From DASRDR01 sp044867785 (GTDB lineage: Bacteria; Methylomirabilota; Methylomirabilia; Rokubacteriales; DASRDR01), in contig JBIOVM010000025.1 of the NCBI GenBank assembly GCA_044867785.1, positions 1 to 64,000 of the forward strand: a stretch of 64,000 nt of DNA. Direction: 5' to 3'. Positions 49,185-58,278 of this stretch are shown here, piece by piece (the stretch's first letter is position 1; the number at the start of each line of letters is the position of its first letter). A program made the translations under genes and the position numbers. The notes under the pieces were generated by a model. It made no database searches, was not told the DNA's origin, and saw nothing but the letters and a program-made list of their open reading frames with translations.

Positions 49185-49970
49185 TCAATGAGCGGTGTAA
49201 CCCCCGTCGACCGGCAACGTCACCCCGGTGATCCAGCGCGCCTCGTCGGAGGCGAGGAAGAGGGCGGCGTTGGCGACGTCGCGGGGCTCGCCGAGGCGAC
49301 GGAGGAGGTGCTGGTCGAGGAGTCGCTCCCACGCCGCGCCTTCTGCTTGCATGCGCTCGAACATGGCGCGGTTGATGCTCGTGATCACGAAGGACGGCGC
49401 CAGCGCGTTGACCCGGATGCCGTGGCGGCCGAAGTCGACGGCGAGCTGCTTCGTGAGGATCGCGACGGCGCCCTTGGACGCCGAGTAGGCGGGACGGACC
49501 GGCAGGCCGACCACCCCGGTGATCGACGAGAGGTTCACGATCGCGCCCCCGCTCCGGGCGACCATCGCCGGCAGGACGGCCTTGCTCATCAGGAACACGC
49601 CCTTGACGTTCACGCGCATCGTCTCGTCCCAGTCGGCCTCGGTGGTGTCGAGCACGGTCTCCCGCGAGGGGAGGACGCCGGCGTTGTTGACGAGCACGTC
49701 GATGCGGCCGAATCGCGCCTGGACGGTCTCGGCGACGCGCTGCGCGTCGGCGGCCGCCCCGATGTCGGCCTGGAGCGCCACGGCGTCGCCCCCGGCCGCC
49801 TGGATGGCGGCGACGACGTCCGCGTTCGGCGCCGGCCGGACGTCGACACAGGCGAGGCGGGCCCCCTCCTCCGCGAACCGCCGGGCGATGGCCTCGCCGA
49901 GCCCCATCCCCGCGCCGGTGACGATGGCGACGCGCCCATCGAGCCGGCGCGGCGGGGCATCCGGGGGCAT
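49185..49970 (-). CDS. Short-chain dehydrogenase/reductase
   Basis: A 261-residue classical SDR. Cofactor loop TGAGMGLGEAIA (~19-30), acidic VDVRPAP preferring NAD(H), NNAG at ~92, catalytic Ser in NLSSITG, and the YSASKGAVA Tyr/Lys pair. The closing LFLASDEARWITGVTLPVDGGYTAH is typical of 3-oxoacyl-ACP reductase/FabG-like members. The substrate is not deducible. It stands between the cupin gene and the PA14 gene, all reading left, with 106- and 55-bp gaps. Confidence 0.92.
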   Translation of the reverse strand: MPPDAPPRRLDGRVAIVTGAGMGLGEAIARRFAEEGARLACVDVRPAPNADVVAAIQAAGGDAVALQADIGAAADAQRVAETVQARFGRIDVLVNNAGVLPSRETVLDTTEADWDETMRVNVKGVFLMSKAVLPAMVARSGGAIVNLSSITGVVGLPVRPAYSASKGAVAILTKQLAVDFGRHGIRVNALAPSFVITSINRAMFERMQAEGAAWERLLDQHLLRRLGEPRDVANAALFLASDEARWITGVTLPVDGGYTAH

Positions 49971-50025
49971 GGGGTGGTCGCTCGGACCCTCTGTCGGCCG
50001 GGCCGCCGCGGCCCCGGCGCTCGGG

Positions 50026-50610
50026 CTACTTCTTCACGTGTCCGTAGAACTTCCCAGGGACGGGGACCGCCTTCCCCTTCTCGCCCGGCGGGACCCAGGC
50101 GAGCACCAGCGTGGCGGTGCCGCGCTTCTGGAAGTAGGTCACGCGGAGCGGATACCACCCCGGCTGGTCGATCTTGACGTTGATGCGGTCCGAGGTGCTG
50201 TCCGAGTGGACCCCAGGGTCGTCGTGGAGGACTTTCCCGCCGATCTCGACGAGCACGCCGTCGTTCGAGGTGACCTCGAAGCCGTAGACTCCCGGCTTCT
50301 CGAAGCGAATGAACCCGGCGATGTTCGCGCCCACCGATTCCCGCGCCGTGCTGGTCAGGACGTTGCCGCCCCACTTGTAGTTGATGTCCGCCAGCGGGGG
50401 GCCCGGCTGGAACTTCCGGCCCTTCAGCTCCTCGATGAGGTTCACCTTCGCGTAGACGTATTCGACGGCGAGTCCCGGGGTGAGCTGCGCGGGCTGGGGC
50501 TCGGCGGGCTGGAGCCCGGTCAGCGTCTCGGCCTGGGCCATCGGTCCGAGCGCCAAGAGGAGGGCGAACATGGGTCCGGCGGCCAGGCGGAGTCGATCCC
50601 GTGACCTCAT
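50026..50610 (-). CDS. Exported PA14-domain protein
   Basis: A 194-residue protein. The signal peptide (AAGPMFALLLALGPMAQAET) is followed by a PA14-like beta-sandwich: GLAVEYVYAKV, FIRFEKPGVYGFEVTSNDGVLVEIGGKVLHDD, KIDQPGWYPLRVTYFQKRGTATLVLAW. 'G.y.F...sdDG..l.idgk.l' and 'pG.y.i.v.Yf...g...l.l.w' are PA14 hallmarks that bind carbohydrate. It is shorter than usual and has no other domain. The ATG at 50610 gives a clean signal peptide. The divergent 274-bp gap to 50884 holds the promoters of both genes; I see no clear boxes in it. Confidence 0.82.
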   Translation of the reverse strand: MRSRDRLRLAAGPMFALLLALGPMAQAETLTGLQPAEPQPAQLTPGLAVEYVYAKVNLIEELKGRKFQPGPPLADINYKWGGNVLTSTARESVGANIAGFIRFEKPGVYGFEVTSNDGVLVEIGGKVLHDDPGVHSDSTSDRINVKIDQPGWYPLRVTYFQKRGTATLVLAWVPPGEKGKAVPVPGKFYGHVKK

Positions 50611-50884
50611 TGTGCTGTCCCCTTTGACCAGTGGTGCGTGCAGCGGCGACGGTGCGGGCATTTTACCACCGGCCGCGAGGGTTTGGCGGACCCGGCGGGT
50701 CGTCCAGGCTGGCTCGAAGCCGAGCGACCGGGCGGGCGTCCTTGACACCGATTGCCCCCGTCCGCACCATCAAGGCCCGCGACGCCGTGCGCGCGGGCGT
50801 GTCCGACTGCGCTATCTTGGGAGGGACGCGAGCGGTTCGGGGCCACGCACGCGCGGTCCGGGGCGCGGCGCGGGAGGGAAGACG

Positions 50885-51886
50885 ATGAAGGCGACGAGGA
50901 CCGAAGTGCAGGCGGCCAAGGGGCTCCGTACGCTGAGCCGCGTGCCCGACGCGAGCGGCCTCTACTCCCGGATGTTCATGCTCGAGCCGACGACGGAGTG
51001 CAATCTCAAGTGCCCGCTGTGTCCGGTCCCGGCCCACATGCACCGGCCGGGCATGCACATGTCGCCGCACACCTACCGGGACGTGGTCGACGACATCGCG
51101 GGCCACGCGCGGCTGATCGAGCTGTGGAACTTCGGCGAGCCCTTCCTGAACCCCGACCTCTTCGACATGATCCGGTACGCCGAAGAGCGGAACATCCGGG
51201 TGCGCGTCAGCACCAACTCGACCTTCCTCGGCGACAAGGACGTCGAGAGCATCTTCGCGTCGGACCTGAGCACCATCATCGTGTGCCTGGACGGGGCGAG
51301 CCCGGGCACGCACGAGCGCTACCGGATCGGCAGCCGCTTCGAGGCGGTCAAAGCCGGGATCGAGCGCCTCGGGCACCGGCGGCACGCCCTCGGGCGCACC
51401 AAGCCGTTCATCCGCCTGCAGTCCCTCGTCTTCAGCTACAACGAGCACGAGATCGACCAGATGATCGACCTGGCCGAGTCCCTGCGGGTCGACCAGCTGG
51501 CGCTGAAGAACGTGTCGCTCGGGTCCTTCGTCAAGGAGCACCTCCGCGAGCGGATGGCCCGGAAGATGCTGCCGAAGGGCGACAAGTATCGGAAGTACCG
51601 GATCGACGAGGACAAGGTCGAGCTGAAGATCCAGGATCGGGTGTGCAGCTGGGCCTACGAGAACGGGGTCGTTCTCGCCAACGGGGACGTCACGACCTGC
51701 TGCTACGACAGCAACGGGGAGCACGTGTTCGCCAACGTGGCGCGGGACGGCGGGCTCATGAGCATCCTCCGCAGCGAGAAGATGCGCGAGGTCCGCGACC
51801 AGATCGTGAGCCGGGAGCTGCCGCTGTGCGGCTCGTGCCAGTACAGCGACTACGGCTCCACGCTGATCAACTTCGAGTACGCGTGA
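50885..51886 (+). CDS. Radical SAM protein with SPASM-like C-terminus
   Basis: A 333-residue radical SAM enzyme. The iron-sulfur ligands C39, C43 and C46 are in TECNLKCPLC, followed by the GEPFLNPDL-type SAM-binding GGE strand (WNFGEPFLNPDL). The C-terminal part has CSWAYENGVVLANGDVTTCCYD and LPLCGSCQY, a SPASM/Twitch-like auxiliary cluster site. The family modifies peptides or acts on small molecules; no precursor peptide gene is seen nearby. It starts at ATG after GGGAGGGAAG, a strong ribosome site, and stands alone on the + strand between PA14 and recQ genes. Confidence 0.85.
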   Translation: MKATRTEVQAAKGLRTLSRVPDASGLYSRMFMLEPTTECNLKCPLCPVPAHMHRPGMHMSPHTYRDVVDDIAGHARLIELWNFGEPFLNPDLFDMIRYAEERNIRVRVSTNSTFLGDKDVESIFASDLSTIIVCLDGASPGTHERYRIGSRFEAVKAGIERLGHRRHALGRTKPFIRLQSLVFSYNEHEIDQMIDLAESLRVDQLALKNVSLGSFVKEHLRERMARKMLPKGDKYRKYRIDEDKVELKIQDRVCSWAYENGVVLANGDVTTCCYDSNGEHVFANVARDGGLMSILRSEKMREVRDQIVSRELPLCGSCQYSDYGSTLINFEYA

Positions 51887-51932
51887 CCGGCGCTGGCCCG
51901 GCGCGCCCGCGTAGGGGGGCCGATAGCCTAGC

Positions 51933-53897
51933 TCACGGGCCGGGCGGAGGGTCCGCGGCGGCGCGGCGGTCGGTCGCGGCCAGCGTCCGGGCGACGACGG
52001 CCAAGAGGCCCGCGCCGTAGCGTTCGACCTTGTGGGGGCCGATGCCGTGGGCGAGCCGGAGCGCGTCGAGCGAGCGCGGCCGGATCTCGGCCAGCTCCCG
52101 GAGCGTGCGGTCGCTGGCGATCACGTAAGGCGGGACGCCCTCCGCGCGCGCTAGCGTGAGCCGGTGCCCGCGCAGGGCCTCGAAGACAACCGGCGTCACC
52201 GGATCCGCGGCCGGCGCCCGGCCGGCCGTGAGTGGCGCCGGGGCGGGGACCGCCCGCTTCGGCGAACCCCCCTCGGTCGGCGGGAGGCGCAGGCGCGCCG
52301 GGCGCTCGCCGCGCATGACCGCCCGTCCGTCCTCGGTCAGCACCAGGACGGGCCGGTCGCCGCCGCTGAACGTCGCCCAGCCGCGGGTCACGCACCGCCG
52401 GAGGAGGCGAAGGAGCCAGGGCGATGGGTGCTCCCGAAGGTTGCCGAAGGTCGGCGTGGCGGCGAGTCCGGAGCGCTCCAGCCGGGGATCGGCCTCGCCC
52501 CGCAGGAGCTTGACCGCCAGCTGGATCCCGAAGCGCCCGCTGACGCGGGCGACGCCGCTGAGCGCCTTGCGAACGACGAGCGTCGTCTCGGTGGGGTCGG
52601 CGTCCTCGGCGACGCGGAGCGCCAGGCACTCGTCGCAGCGTCCGCACCCGTCGAGCGTCGCCGCCGCGTCGCCGAAGTAGCGCAGGATCGCGTCGTGGCG
52701 GCAGCTCCCGCCCTCTACCCATCGCATGAGCTCGAGGAACAGGCCCCACTTGTGCTCGAGCACAGGGACGTCGACCGACTCCCCGTCGGGCGCGCGCTCG
52801 AGGAGGCGTCGTCGCAGTCCGAGGTCTCCGGGGCTCGTGAGCAGGAGCCCGATCGCCGGTCGCCCGTCGCGCCCGGCTCGCCCCACCTCCTGGTAGTAGG
52901 CCTCGATCGAGCCGGGTGGGGCCAGGTGGCCGACCGCGCGCACGTCGGGCCGGTCGATGCCCATGCCGAAGGCGTTGGTGGCCACGACGACCTCGACCTG
53001 GCCGGTCGCGAACGCCCGCTGGATCTCCTGGCGGCGAGCCCCCTCGAGGCCCGCATGATAGGCGACCGCCGCCCACCCGGCTGCCCCGAGGCGGGACGCC
53101 TCGGCCTCGGTGTCCCGCCGCGTCGCCGCATAGAGGATCGCGGTGCCGCCGCCGGCCCCGGGCCGCCCCAGCGCCTCGGCAAGGAGCGCGTCCACGCGGC
53201 GCGCGCGGCTCCGCGGCCCGTCGACCTCGGCGGCCCGGAGCGCCAGGTTGGAACGGGCGAAGCCCTGGACGATCTGCGGCGTGTCGGCCGGGAGACCGAG
53301 CCGGGCCAGGATCTCGTCGCGGACGATCGGGGTCGCGGTGGCCGTGCAGGCGAGGACGCGCGGCGCCGCGAGCTCGGCCAGGATGCCCCCGAGCTCGAGG
53401 TACTCCGGCCGGAAGTCGTGGCCCCATTCGCTGATGCAATGCGCCTCGTCGACGGCGACCAGGGGACAGGCCAGGCCGCGCAGGAGCGCCCGAAACCCCG
53501 GATAGGCGAGCCGCTCGGGGGCGACGTACGCGAGGGCCAGGCGGCCGGACCCGAGCTCGGCGAGCCGCCGCCGCATGTCCGCCGCATCGAGGGTCGAGGC
53601 GAGATACGTGGCGGCGACCCCACGCGCCTCCAAGGCGTGGACCTGGTCCTGCATGAGGGAGATGAGCGGCGAGATGACGAGCGTGGTCCCGCCGAGGAGC
53701 GTGGCGGGGAGCTGGTAGACGAGGCTCTTCCCGCCACCGGTCGGGGCGACGAGGAGGAGCCGCCCGACGGCGAGCAGGCGCTCGATGGCCTCCCGCTGCC
53801 CGGGCCGGAAGCCCGCATGGCCCAACCGACGGAGGCCGGCGTCGAGGTCGAGCGGGCCGGATTCAGCGACGGGCCGGATCTGTTCCGGTCCCCTCAT
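51933..53897 (-). CDS. recQ: ATP-dependent DNA helicase RecQ
   Basis: A 654-residue RecQ. Helicase motifs: VAPTGGGKSLVYQLPA (I), VISPLISLMQDQV (Ia), LVAVDEAHCISEWGHDFRPEY (II), ACTATATP (III), VVVATNAFGMGIDRPDVRAV (V) and YYQEVGRAGRDGRPA (VI). The RQC zinc site is reduced to CGRCDEC with an upstream Cys (GSCRHDAIL). The winged helix follows, and a C-terminal HRDC domain (VFEALRGHRLTLARAEGVPPYVIASDRTLRELAEIRP). It unwinds DNA 3' to 5' in RecF-pathway repair. The chosen ATG at 53897 gives the usual N-terminus; the frame opens at 53966. Confidence 0.93.
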   Translation of the reverse strand: MRGPEQIRPVAESGPLDLDAGLRRLGHAGFRPGQREAIERLLAVGRLLLVAPTGGGKSLVYQLPATLLGGTTLVISPLISLMQDQVHALEARGVAATYLASTLDAADMRRRLAELGSGRLALAYVAPERLAYPGFRALLRGLACPLVAVDEAHCISEWGHDFRPEYLELGGILAELAAPRVLACTATATPIVRDEILARLGLPADTPQIVQGFARSNLALRAAEVDGPRSRARRVDALLAEALGRPGAGGGTAILYAATRRDTEAEASRLGAAGWAAVAYHAGLEGARRQEIQRAFATGQVEVVVATNAFGMGIDRPDVRAVGHLAPPGSIEAYYQEVGRAGRDGRPAIGLLLTSPGDLGLRRRLLERAPDGESVDVPVLEHKWGLFLELMRWVEGGSCRHDAILRYFGDAAATLDGCGRCDECLALRVAEDADPTETTLVVRKALSGVARVSGRFGIQLAVKLLRGEADPRLERSGLAATPTFGNLREHPSPWLLRLLRRCVTRGWATFSGGDRPVLVLTEDGRAVMRGERPARLRLPPTEGGSPKRAVPAPAPLTAGRAPAADPVTPVVFEALRGHRLTLARAEGVPPYVIASDRTLRELAEIRPRSLDALRLAHGIGPHKVERYGAGLLAVVARTLAATDRRAAADPPPGP

Positions 53898-54074
53898 CGG
53901 GGTCTCGGGGCCTGTCGGGTCGACGCGAATGCCATGCACTCGGAGCGTAGCAAGAACTCGGCCCATCTCCCCGGATACGCCCGTCCCAGCCTGCGCGCGC
54001 CGGTCCGGCGCGGCGCGTCCGCCTCCTGCGCCGTCGTCCGTCGGTGAGGCGGCGGGACGGCGGCTGCGTCGGCG

Positions 54075-57000
54075 TCAGTCCTCCGGGGGCGCCACGCCGA
54101 GCTTGACTGCGGCGTCCTCGATGAGGCGCTCGGGGTCACGGATCTCCGTCGCACGGAGGAGCCGGCGTGTCTCGGCCAGATGCGCCCGGGCCGCGGTCGG
54201 CTCGCCGCGGACGGCGGCGATCGCGGCCAGCTCGAGTCCGGTCCGCGCCTCTTCGTATCGGGCCTCGATCCCCCGGAAGGTCTCGAGGGCCTCGGCGGCG
54301 AGGCGGGCCGCTTCCTCGAGCCGTCCTTCGCTCCGGGCGATGCGGGCGAGAGTCCGCGCGGCCAGGCCGATCCCGTAGGGGAAGGCCGCGTCCCGAGCCA
54401 GCCCGAGTCCGCGCGTGGCGGCCGGGCGTGCGCGGTCGGGCTCGCCGGCCGCCAGGTAGGCGTCGGCCAGCACCGTCGTGAACCAGGCGAGCATCGGGGT
54501 GTGCTGGAACTCGGTCCACTGCCGGACCGACTGCTCGAGCAGCGGGATGGCCTCGCCCACCGCCCCGCTCTCCAGCAGGACGTGGCCGAGAAAGCTCATG
54601 GCGTCCGCGGTGTTCACGGGATCGGGGGAGCGCTCGAGGCTCCGCCGGCACGCGGCCAGGGCGGCATCGAGATCGCCCAGCGCCGCCTGCAGCCAGCCGG
54701 TGGTCCACGCCGCGTACGTCTCGAGCCGGGGGTCGCCGATCGCGTGCCCGAGCGCGTCGGCCCGCGCGGCCGCCGCCAGGGCGGGCCGGAAGTCCCCGAG
54801 GAATCCCAGGCCGAAGGCCACGCCCCAGTGGGCGAGCCCGAGCCACCAGCGCTCGGCGGTGCCCTCCAGGATCGCGACGGCCCGGCGGCCTTCGGCCACG
54901 CTCTCGTGGAGGCGACCGGACCAGAAGCCGCTGCGGGCGAGCACGTAGTGGGCCTTGCCCAGCGTCGGAGCGTCGCCGGCGCGCGTGGCCTCGGCGATCG
55001 CCCGTTCCGCGGCGGTGACGGCCGCGTCGTGCCGGCCCAGGTGGCTCTGCGTGTGCGCAAGCCAGAAGTCGTAGGCGCCGGCGAGCGCCGGGTCGCGCAG
55101 GCCCTCCACGGTGTCGTGCAACCCGTCGAGGAGCGCCAGCGTGTCGGCGAAGCGGCCGAGGAAGTACTCGGAGTGAGCCTGCCGCAGCGCGAGCTCGACG
55201 CCGGTCCGATCGCGCTCTCCGGGCGCGACGCGCCCGACGAAGCCCCGGGCGTCCCGGAGCGCGGCGACGGCCTCGGTGTGCGCGTAGCTCCGGGCGGCCT
55301 TTTCCGCCGAGCGGGTCAGGTAATGAATCGCGCGGTGGGCGTCCTCGGCCCGCGCGTAGTGGTGGGCGACGCGGTCGTACGCCTCCTCCAGGCGGTCGGC
55401 GTACTGCGCCTCGAGCGCCCGGGCGGCCGCCGCGTGGAGCGCGCGCCGCCGCCCGGCGGCGAGGCCCTGATAGGCGACCTCCTGGATGAGGGCGTGCCGG
55501 AAGACGTACGCCGGCTCCTCGGCGCCCGACTTCTCGTAGACGAACTCGAGCCGCCGGAGATCGACCAGGTGTGGCTCGAGCCCCCCCGGTTCCTGCCAGA
55601 GCTCGGCCAGGAGCCGGAGGGAGAACTCCCGGCCGAGTACCGCCGCCGCCTGGAGGACGCGTCGGCAGTCCTCGGAGAGCCGCTGGATGCGGTTCGCGAG
55701 CACCTCCTGCAGCGTGTCCGGGATGCGGAGCGTGCCGGTCCCGCCGTCCTGCTCGCCGACGGCCAGGGCGAGCTCTTCGAGGAAGAGGGGATTGCCCTCG
55801 GCCTTGGCCACGATCAGGGAGGTGAGCGTCGCCGACGGATCGGCGGTCTCCAGCATCGAGCGGACGATGCTGGCCCCATCGGCGCCGCCCAGCGGCTGGA
55901 GCGCGATCTGGGTCGCATAGGACTTGTCGATCCAGGCGGGGCGGTACCCGGGCCGATACGTGAGGACGAGCAGGATCGGGGCCCCCGCCAGGCTTTCGAC
56001 CAGGGCGCCGAGGTATTCGTCCGAGGTCTTGTCGATCCAGTGGACGTTCTCGATCGCGAGGACCAAGGGCTGCCGCCGGCTGCCCTTCAGCCCGAGCTGG
56101 CGCTGGGTCTCGAACGTGCGCGCCTTGATCGCTTCGGGGCTGAGCACGGCCAGGCGCTCGGTCCCGTCCCGGATGCCGAGGAGCTGCAAGAGATACGGCG
56201 CGCCCTCGGCCGGGTCCATGCCGACCTCTTCGAGGCCCCGCCGGACCTTCTCGACGATCGTCTTCGGACTGTCGGCATCGACGATCCCGCAGTGGGCGCG
56301 GAGGATGTCCAGGAGCGGCAGGTAGGGGATGGCGCTGCCGTAGGGCAGGCAGCGTCCCTCGACGTAGCGGACGTCCGGTCCCAGGCTCTGACGGAGCTCG
56401 TGGAGCAGCCGGCTCTTGCCGAGCCCCGCCTCGCCGACGATCCCGACGACCTGGCCGCGCCCCGCCACCGCGGAGCGGAGCCGCCCCTGCAGGAGCTCGA
56501 GGTCGTGCCGGCGACCCACGAAGGTCGCGAGACGGCGCGTCGGCCCGGGTTCCGGGCGCTCGCGACCCAGGAGCCGGAACACCGGTCCCGGCACGCCGTC
56601 CACCGCGCCGACGGACACGAGGTCGAGGCGGCGCTCCAGGAACGGGGCCACCGCGGCGGTCAGCAGCACGCGCCCGGGCTCGGCGTGCCGGAGGAGCGTC
56701 GCCATCAGGACCTGCACGTCGCGCAGGGCCTCCGGCTCGATCTCGGCGTCCTGCCCCTCCCCCAAGACGGGCAGGGTCGCGGCGTGCAGGCCGACCCGCG
56801 CGGCGTAGGGCCGGAACTCCTCCTGCCGCGCGCGTTCGGTGGCCTTCTGGACGGCCAGGGCGGCGTGAGCGGCACGGAGCGAGGGGTCGTCCAAGAGCTC
56901 GAGCCCGAAGACCGCCCCGATGCTCGCGGGCCCTCGTTCCATCTCGCGCCCCCCGAAGCTGCGGATCTTGTCGAGCGCGGTGTCGAGGGCGACGCTCGTC

Positions 57001-58124
57001 TCGGCCGGCGCGGTATCGGGCGGCATGATCAAGCTCACGCCGAGGAACGAGAGGTGACGGCGGACGCTGTCGGCTCGCCCGGGCGACGTCTCGCGCGGGG
57101 CGCCGTGTGGCGCGGCGTCGGTCGGCTCCGCCCGCCGGGCGCGCAGCGCCGGCCGGTCCGCCTCGAGGCCGAGGGTTTGAATCCGATAGCGCAGCGTGTT
57201 GCGCGTCAGGCCGAGGCGCTCGGCGGCGGCGGTGACGTTCCAGCCCGTCCGGTGCAGCGCCTCGAGCAGCTGCTCGCGCTCGTCGGGCGCGCGCGCGGCG
57301 CCCGCGCGCGCCGTGCGGTCGCGAGGCGGCTCGCCGGGTGCGTCGGGCGGGACTCCGAGGTCGAGCGCTCCCGCATCGATGGTCTCGCCGTCGGACAGGA
57401 GCGCGACGCGCTCCATCATGTTCGCGAGCTCGCGGACGTTGCCCGGCCACGCATGCCGGAGCAGCGCCGCGCGGGCGTCGGCCGTGAGGGTCCGCGAGGG
57501 CAGGCCGTAGTCGGCGCAGGCCCGCCCGAGGAAGTGCTCCGCGAGCCGGATGATGTCCTGCCCCCGGGTCCTGAGCGGCGGCAGGGTCACGGTGACGACC
57601 GCGAGCCGGTGGAAGAGATCCTGGCGGAAGCGCCCTTCCCGGCTGGCCCGTGCCAGGTCCACGCTCGTCGCGGCGACCACCCAGACGTCGACGGGCTCGG
57701 CGCGCGTGCCGCCCAGGCGGCGCACGGCCTGGTCCTCGAGCACCTTCAGGAGCTTCGCCTGGAGCCCTTCGGGAAGAAGGCCGAGCTCGTCGAGGAGGAT
57801 CATGCCGCCGTGCGCGATCTGGAAGAGCCCGGGCTTGGCCTTTCGCGCGTCGGTGAAGGCGCCGCGCTCGAACCCGAAGAGTTCCGCCTCGAGCAGCGTG
57901 TCGGGGATCGCCGCGCAGTTGACATCGACGAAGGGGCCGTCGGCGCGCGGGCTCTGCCGGTGGAGGGCGCGCGCCAGGATGCCCTTGCCGGTCCCGGTCT
58001 CCCCCTGGATCAGGACGGGCGGCAGGCGGCGCGTGTCGATGCTGCGGGCGAGGAGGCGGCCGACCTCCTCGCGCACCGCCACCATCGCCGGACTCTGCCC
58101 GAGGAGCTCGCCGAGAGGATCCAT
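54075..58124 (-). CDS. Giant regulator: NtrC-like AAA+, Fis HTH, cyclase-like domain, AAA_16 ATPase and TPRs
   Basis: A 1,349-residue fusion. Residues 1-265 are a sigma54-activator AAA+ domain: Walker A GETGTGKG (41-48), Walker B LLDE (110-113), arginine finger FRQDLFHRL. The sigma-contact loop reads GAFTDA (88-93) instead of GAFTGA. A Fis-type HTH (~284-320, LTRNTLRYRIQTLGL) follows. Residues ~357-520 resemble a class III cyclase/guanylate-cyclase fold without metal Asp residues. A second ATPase (AAA_16/STAND-like, Walker A GEAGLGKS at 564-571) precedes ~400 residues of TPR-like helices. NtrC proteins normally have a receiver or GAF in front; here the sensory part is C-terminal. It probably reads a protein or metabolite signal and drives sigma54 promoters. 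Confidence 0.85.
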   Translation of the reverse strand: MDPLGELLGQSPAMVAVREEVGRLLARSIDTRRLPPVLIQGETGTGKGILARALHRQSPRADGPFVDVNCAAIPDTLLEAELFGFERGAFTDARKAKPGLFQIAHGGMILLDELGLLPEGLQAKLLKVLEDQAVRRLGGTRAEPVDVWVVAATSVDLARASREGRFRQDLFHRLAVVTVTLPPLRTRGQDIIRLAEHFLGRACADYGLPSRTLTADARAALLRHAWPGNVRELANMMERVALLSDGETIDAGALDLGVPPDAPGEPPRDRTARAGAARAPDEREQLLEALHRTGWNVTAAAERLGLTRNTLRYRIQTLGLEADRPALRARRAEPTDAAPHGAPRETSPGRADSVRRHLSFLGVSLIMPPDTAPAETSVALDTALDKIRSFGGREMERGPASIGAVFGLELLDDPSLRAAHAALAVQKATERARQEEFRPYAARVGLHAATLPVLGEGQDAEIEPEALRDVQVLMATLLRHAEPGRVLLTAAVAPFLERRLDLVSVGAVDGVPGPVFRLLGRERPEPGPTRRLATFVGRRHDLELLQGRLRSAVAGRGQVVGIVGEAGLGKSRLLHELRQSLGPDVRYVEGRCLPYGSAIPYLPLLDILRAHCGIVDADSPKTIVEKVRRGLEEVGMDPAEGAPYLLQLLGIRDGTERLAVLSPEAIKARTFETQRQLGLKGSRRQPLVLAIENVHWIDKTSDEYLGALVESLAGAPILLVLTYRPGYRPAWIDKSYATQIALQPLGGADGASIVRSMLETADPSATLTSLIVAKAEGNPLFLEELALAVGEQDGGTGTLRIPDTLQEVLANRIQRLSEDCRRVLQAAAVLGREFSLRLLAELWQEPGGLEPHLVDLRRLEFVYEKSGAEEPAYVFRHALIQEVAYQGLAAGRRRALHAAAARALEAQYADRLEEAYDRVAHHYARAEDAHRAIHYLTRSAEKAARSYAHTEAVAALRDARGFVGRVAPGERDRTGVELALRQAHSEYFLGRFADTLALLDGLHDTVEGLRDPALAGAYDFWLAHTQSHLGRHDAAVTAAERAIAEATRAGDAPTLGKAHYVLARSGFWSGRLHESVAEGRRAVAILEGTAERWWLGLAHWGVAFGLGFLGDFRPALAAAARADALGHAIGDPRLETYAAWTTGWLQAALGDLDAALAACRRSLERSPDPVNTADAMSFLGHVLLESGAVGEAIPLLEQSVRQWTEFQHTPMLAWFTTVLADAYLAAGEPDRARPAATRGLGLARDAAFPYGIGLAARTLARIARSEGRLEEAARLAAEALETFRGIEARYEEARTGLELAAIAAVRGEPTAARAHLAETRRLLRATEIRDPERLIEDAAVKLGVAPPED

Positions 58125-58214
58125 CGCCGTCGCCCAGTCGATCCTACTCCGCGGTCCGGAGCCCCCTCAAGCGCGCGGGCGCGCGTCGGCTCCGGGCGGG
58201 GCGCCGGGGGCCGG

Positions 58215-58231
58215 AGGGTCCCAGGGACCCT
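58215..58231. promoter_or_regulatory. 17-bp palindrome between the regulator and ABC operon
   Basis: AGGGTCCC (58215-58222) and GGGACCCT (58224-58231) match perfectly around a single A. The site lies 91 bp upstream of the giant regulator's start and 48 bp after the ABC ATPase stop, both read leftwards. The 1-nt loop argues for a protein-binding dyad more than a terminator. Confidence 0.4.
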
Positions 58232-58278
58232 TCAGCGCACCCGCGCGTGTTACCGGCCGCGCGCCTCGGCGCGGCGGG

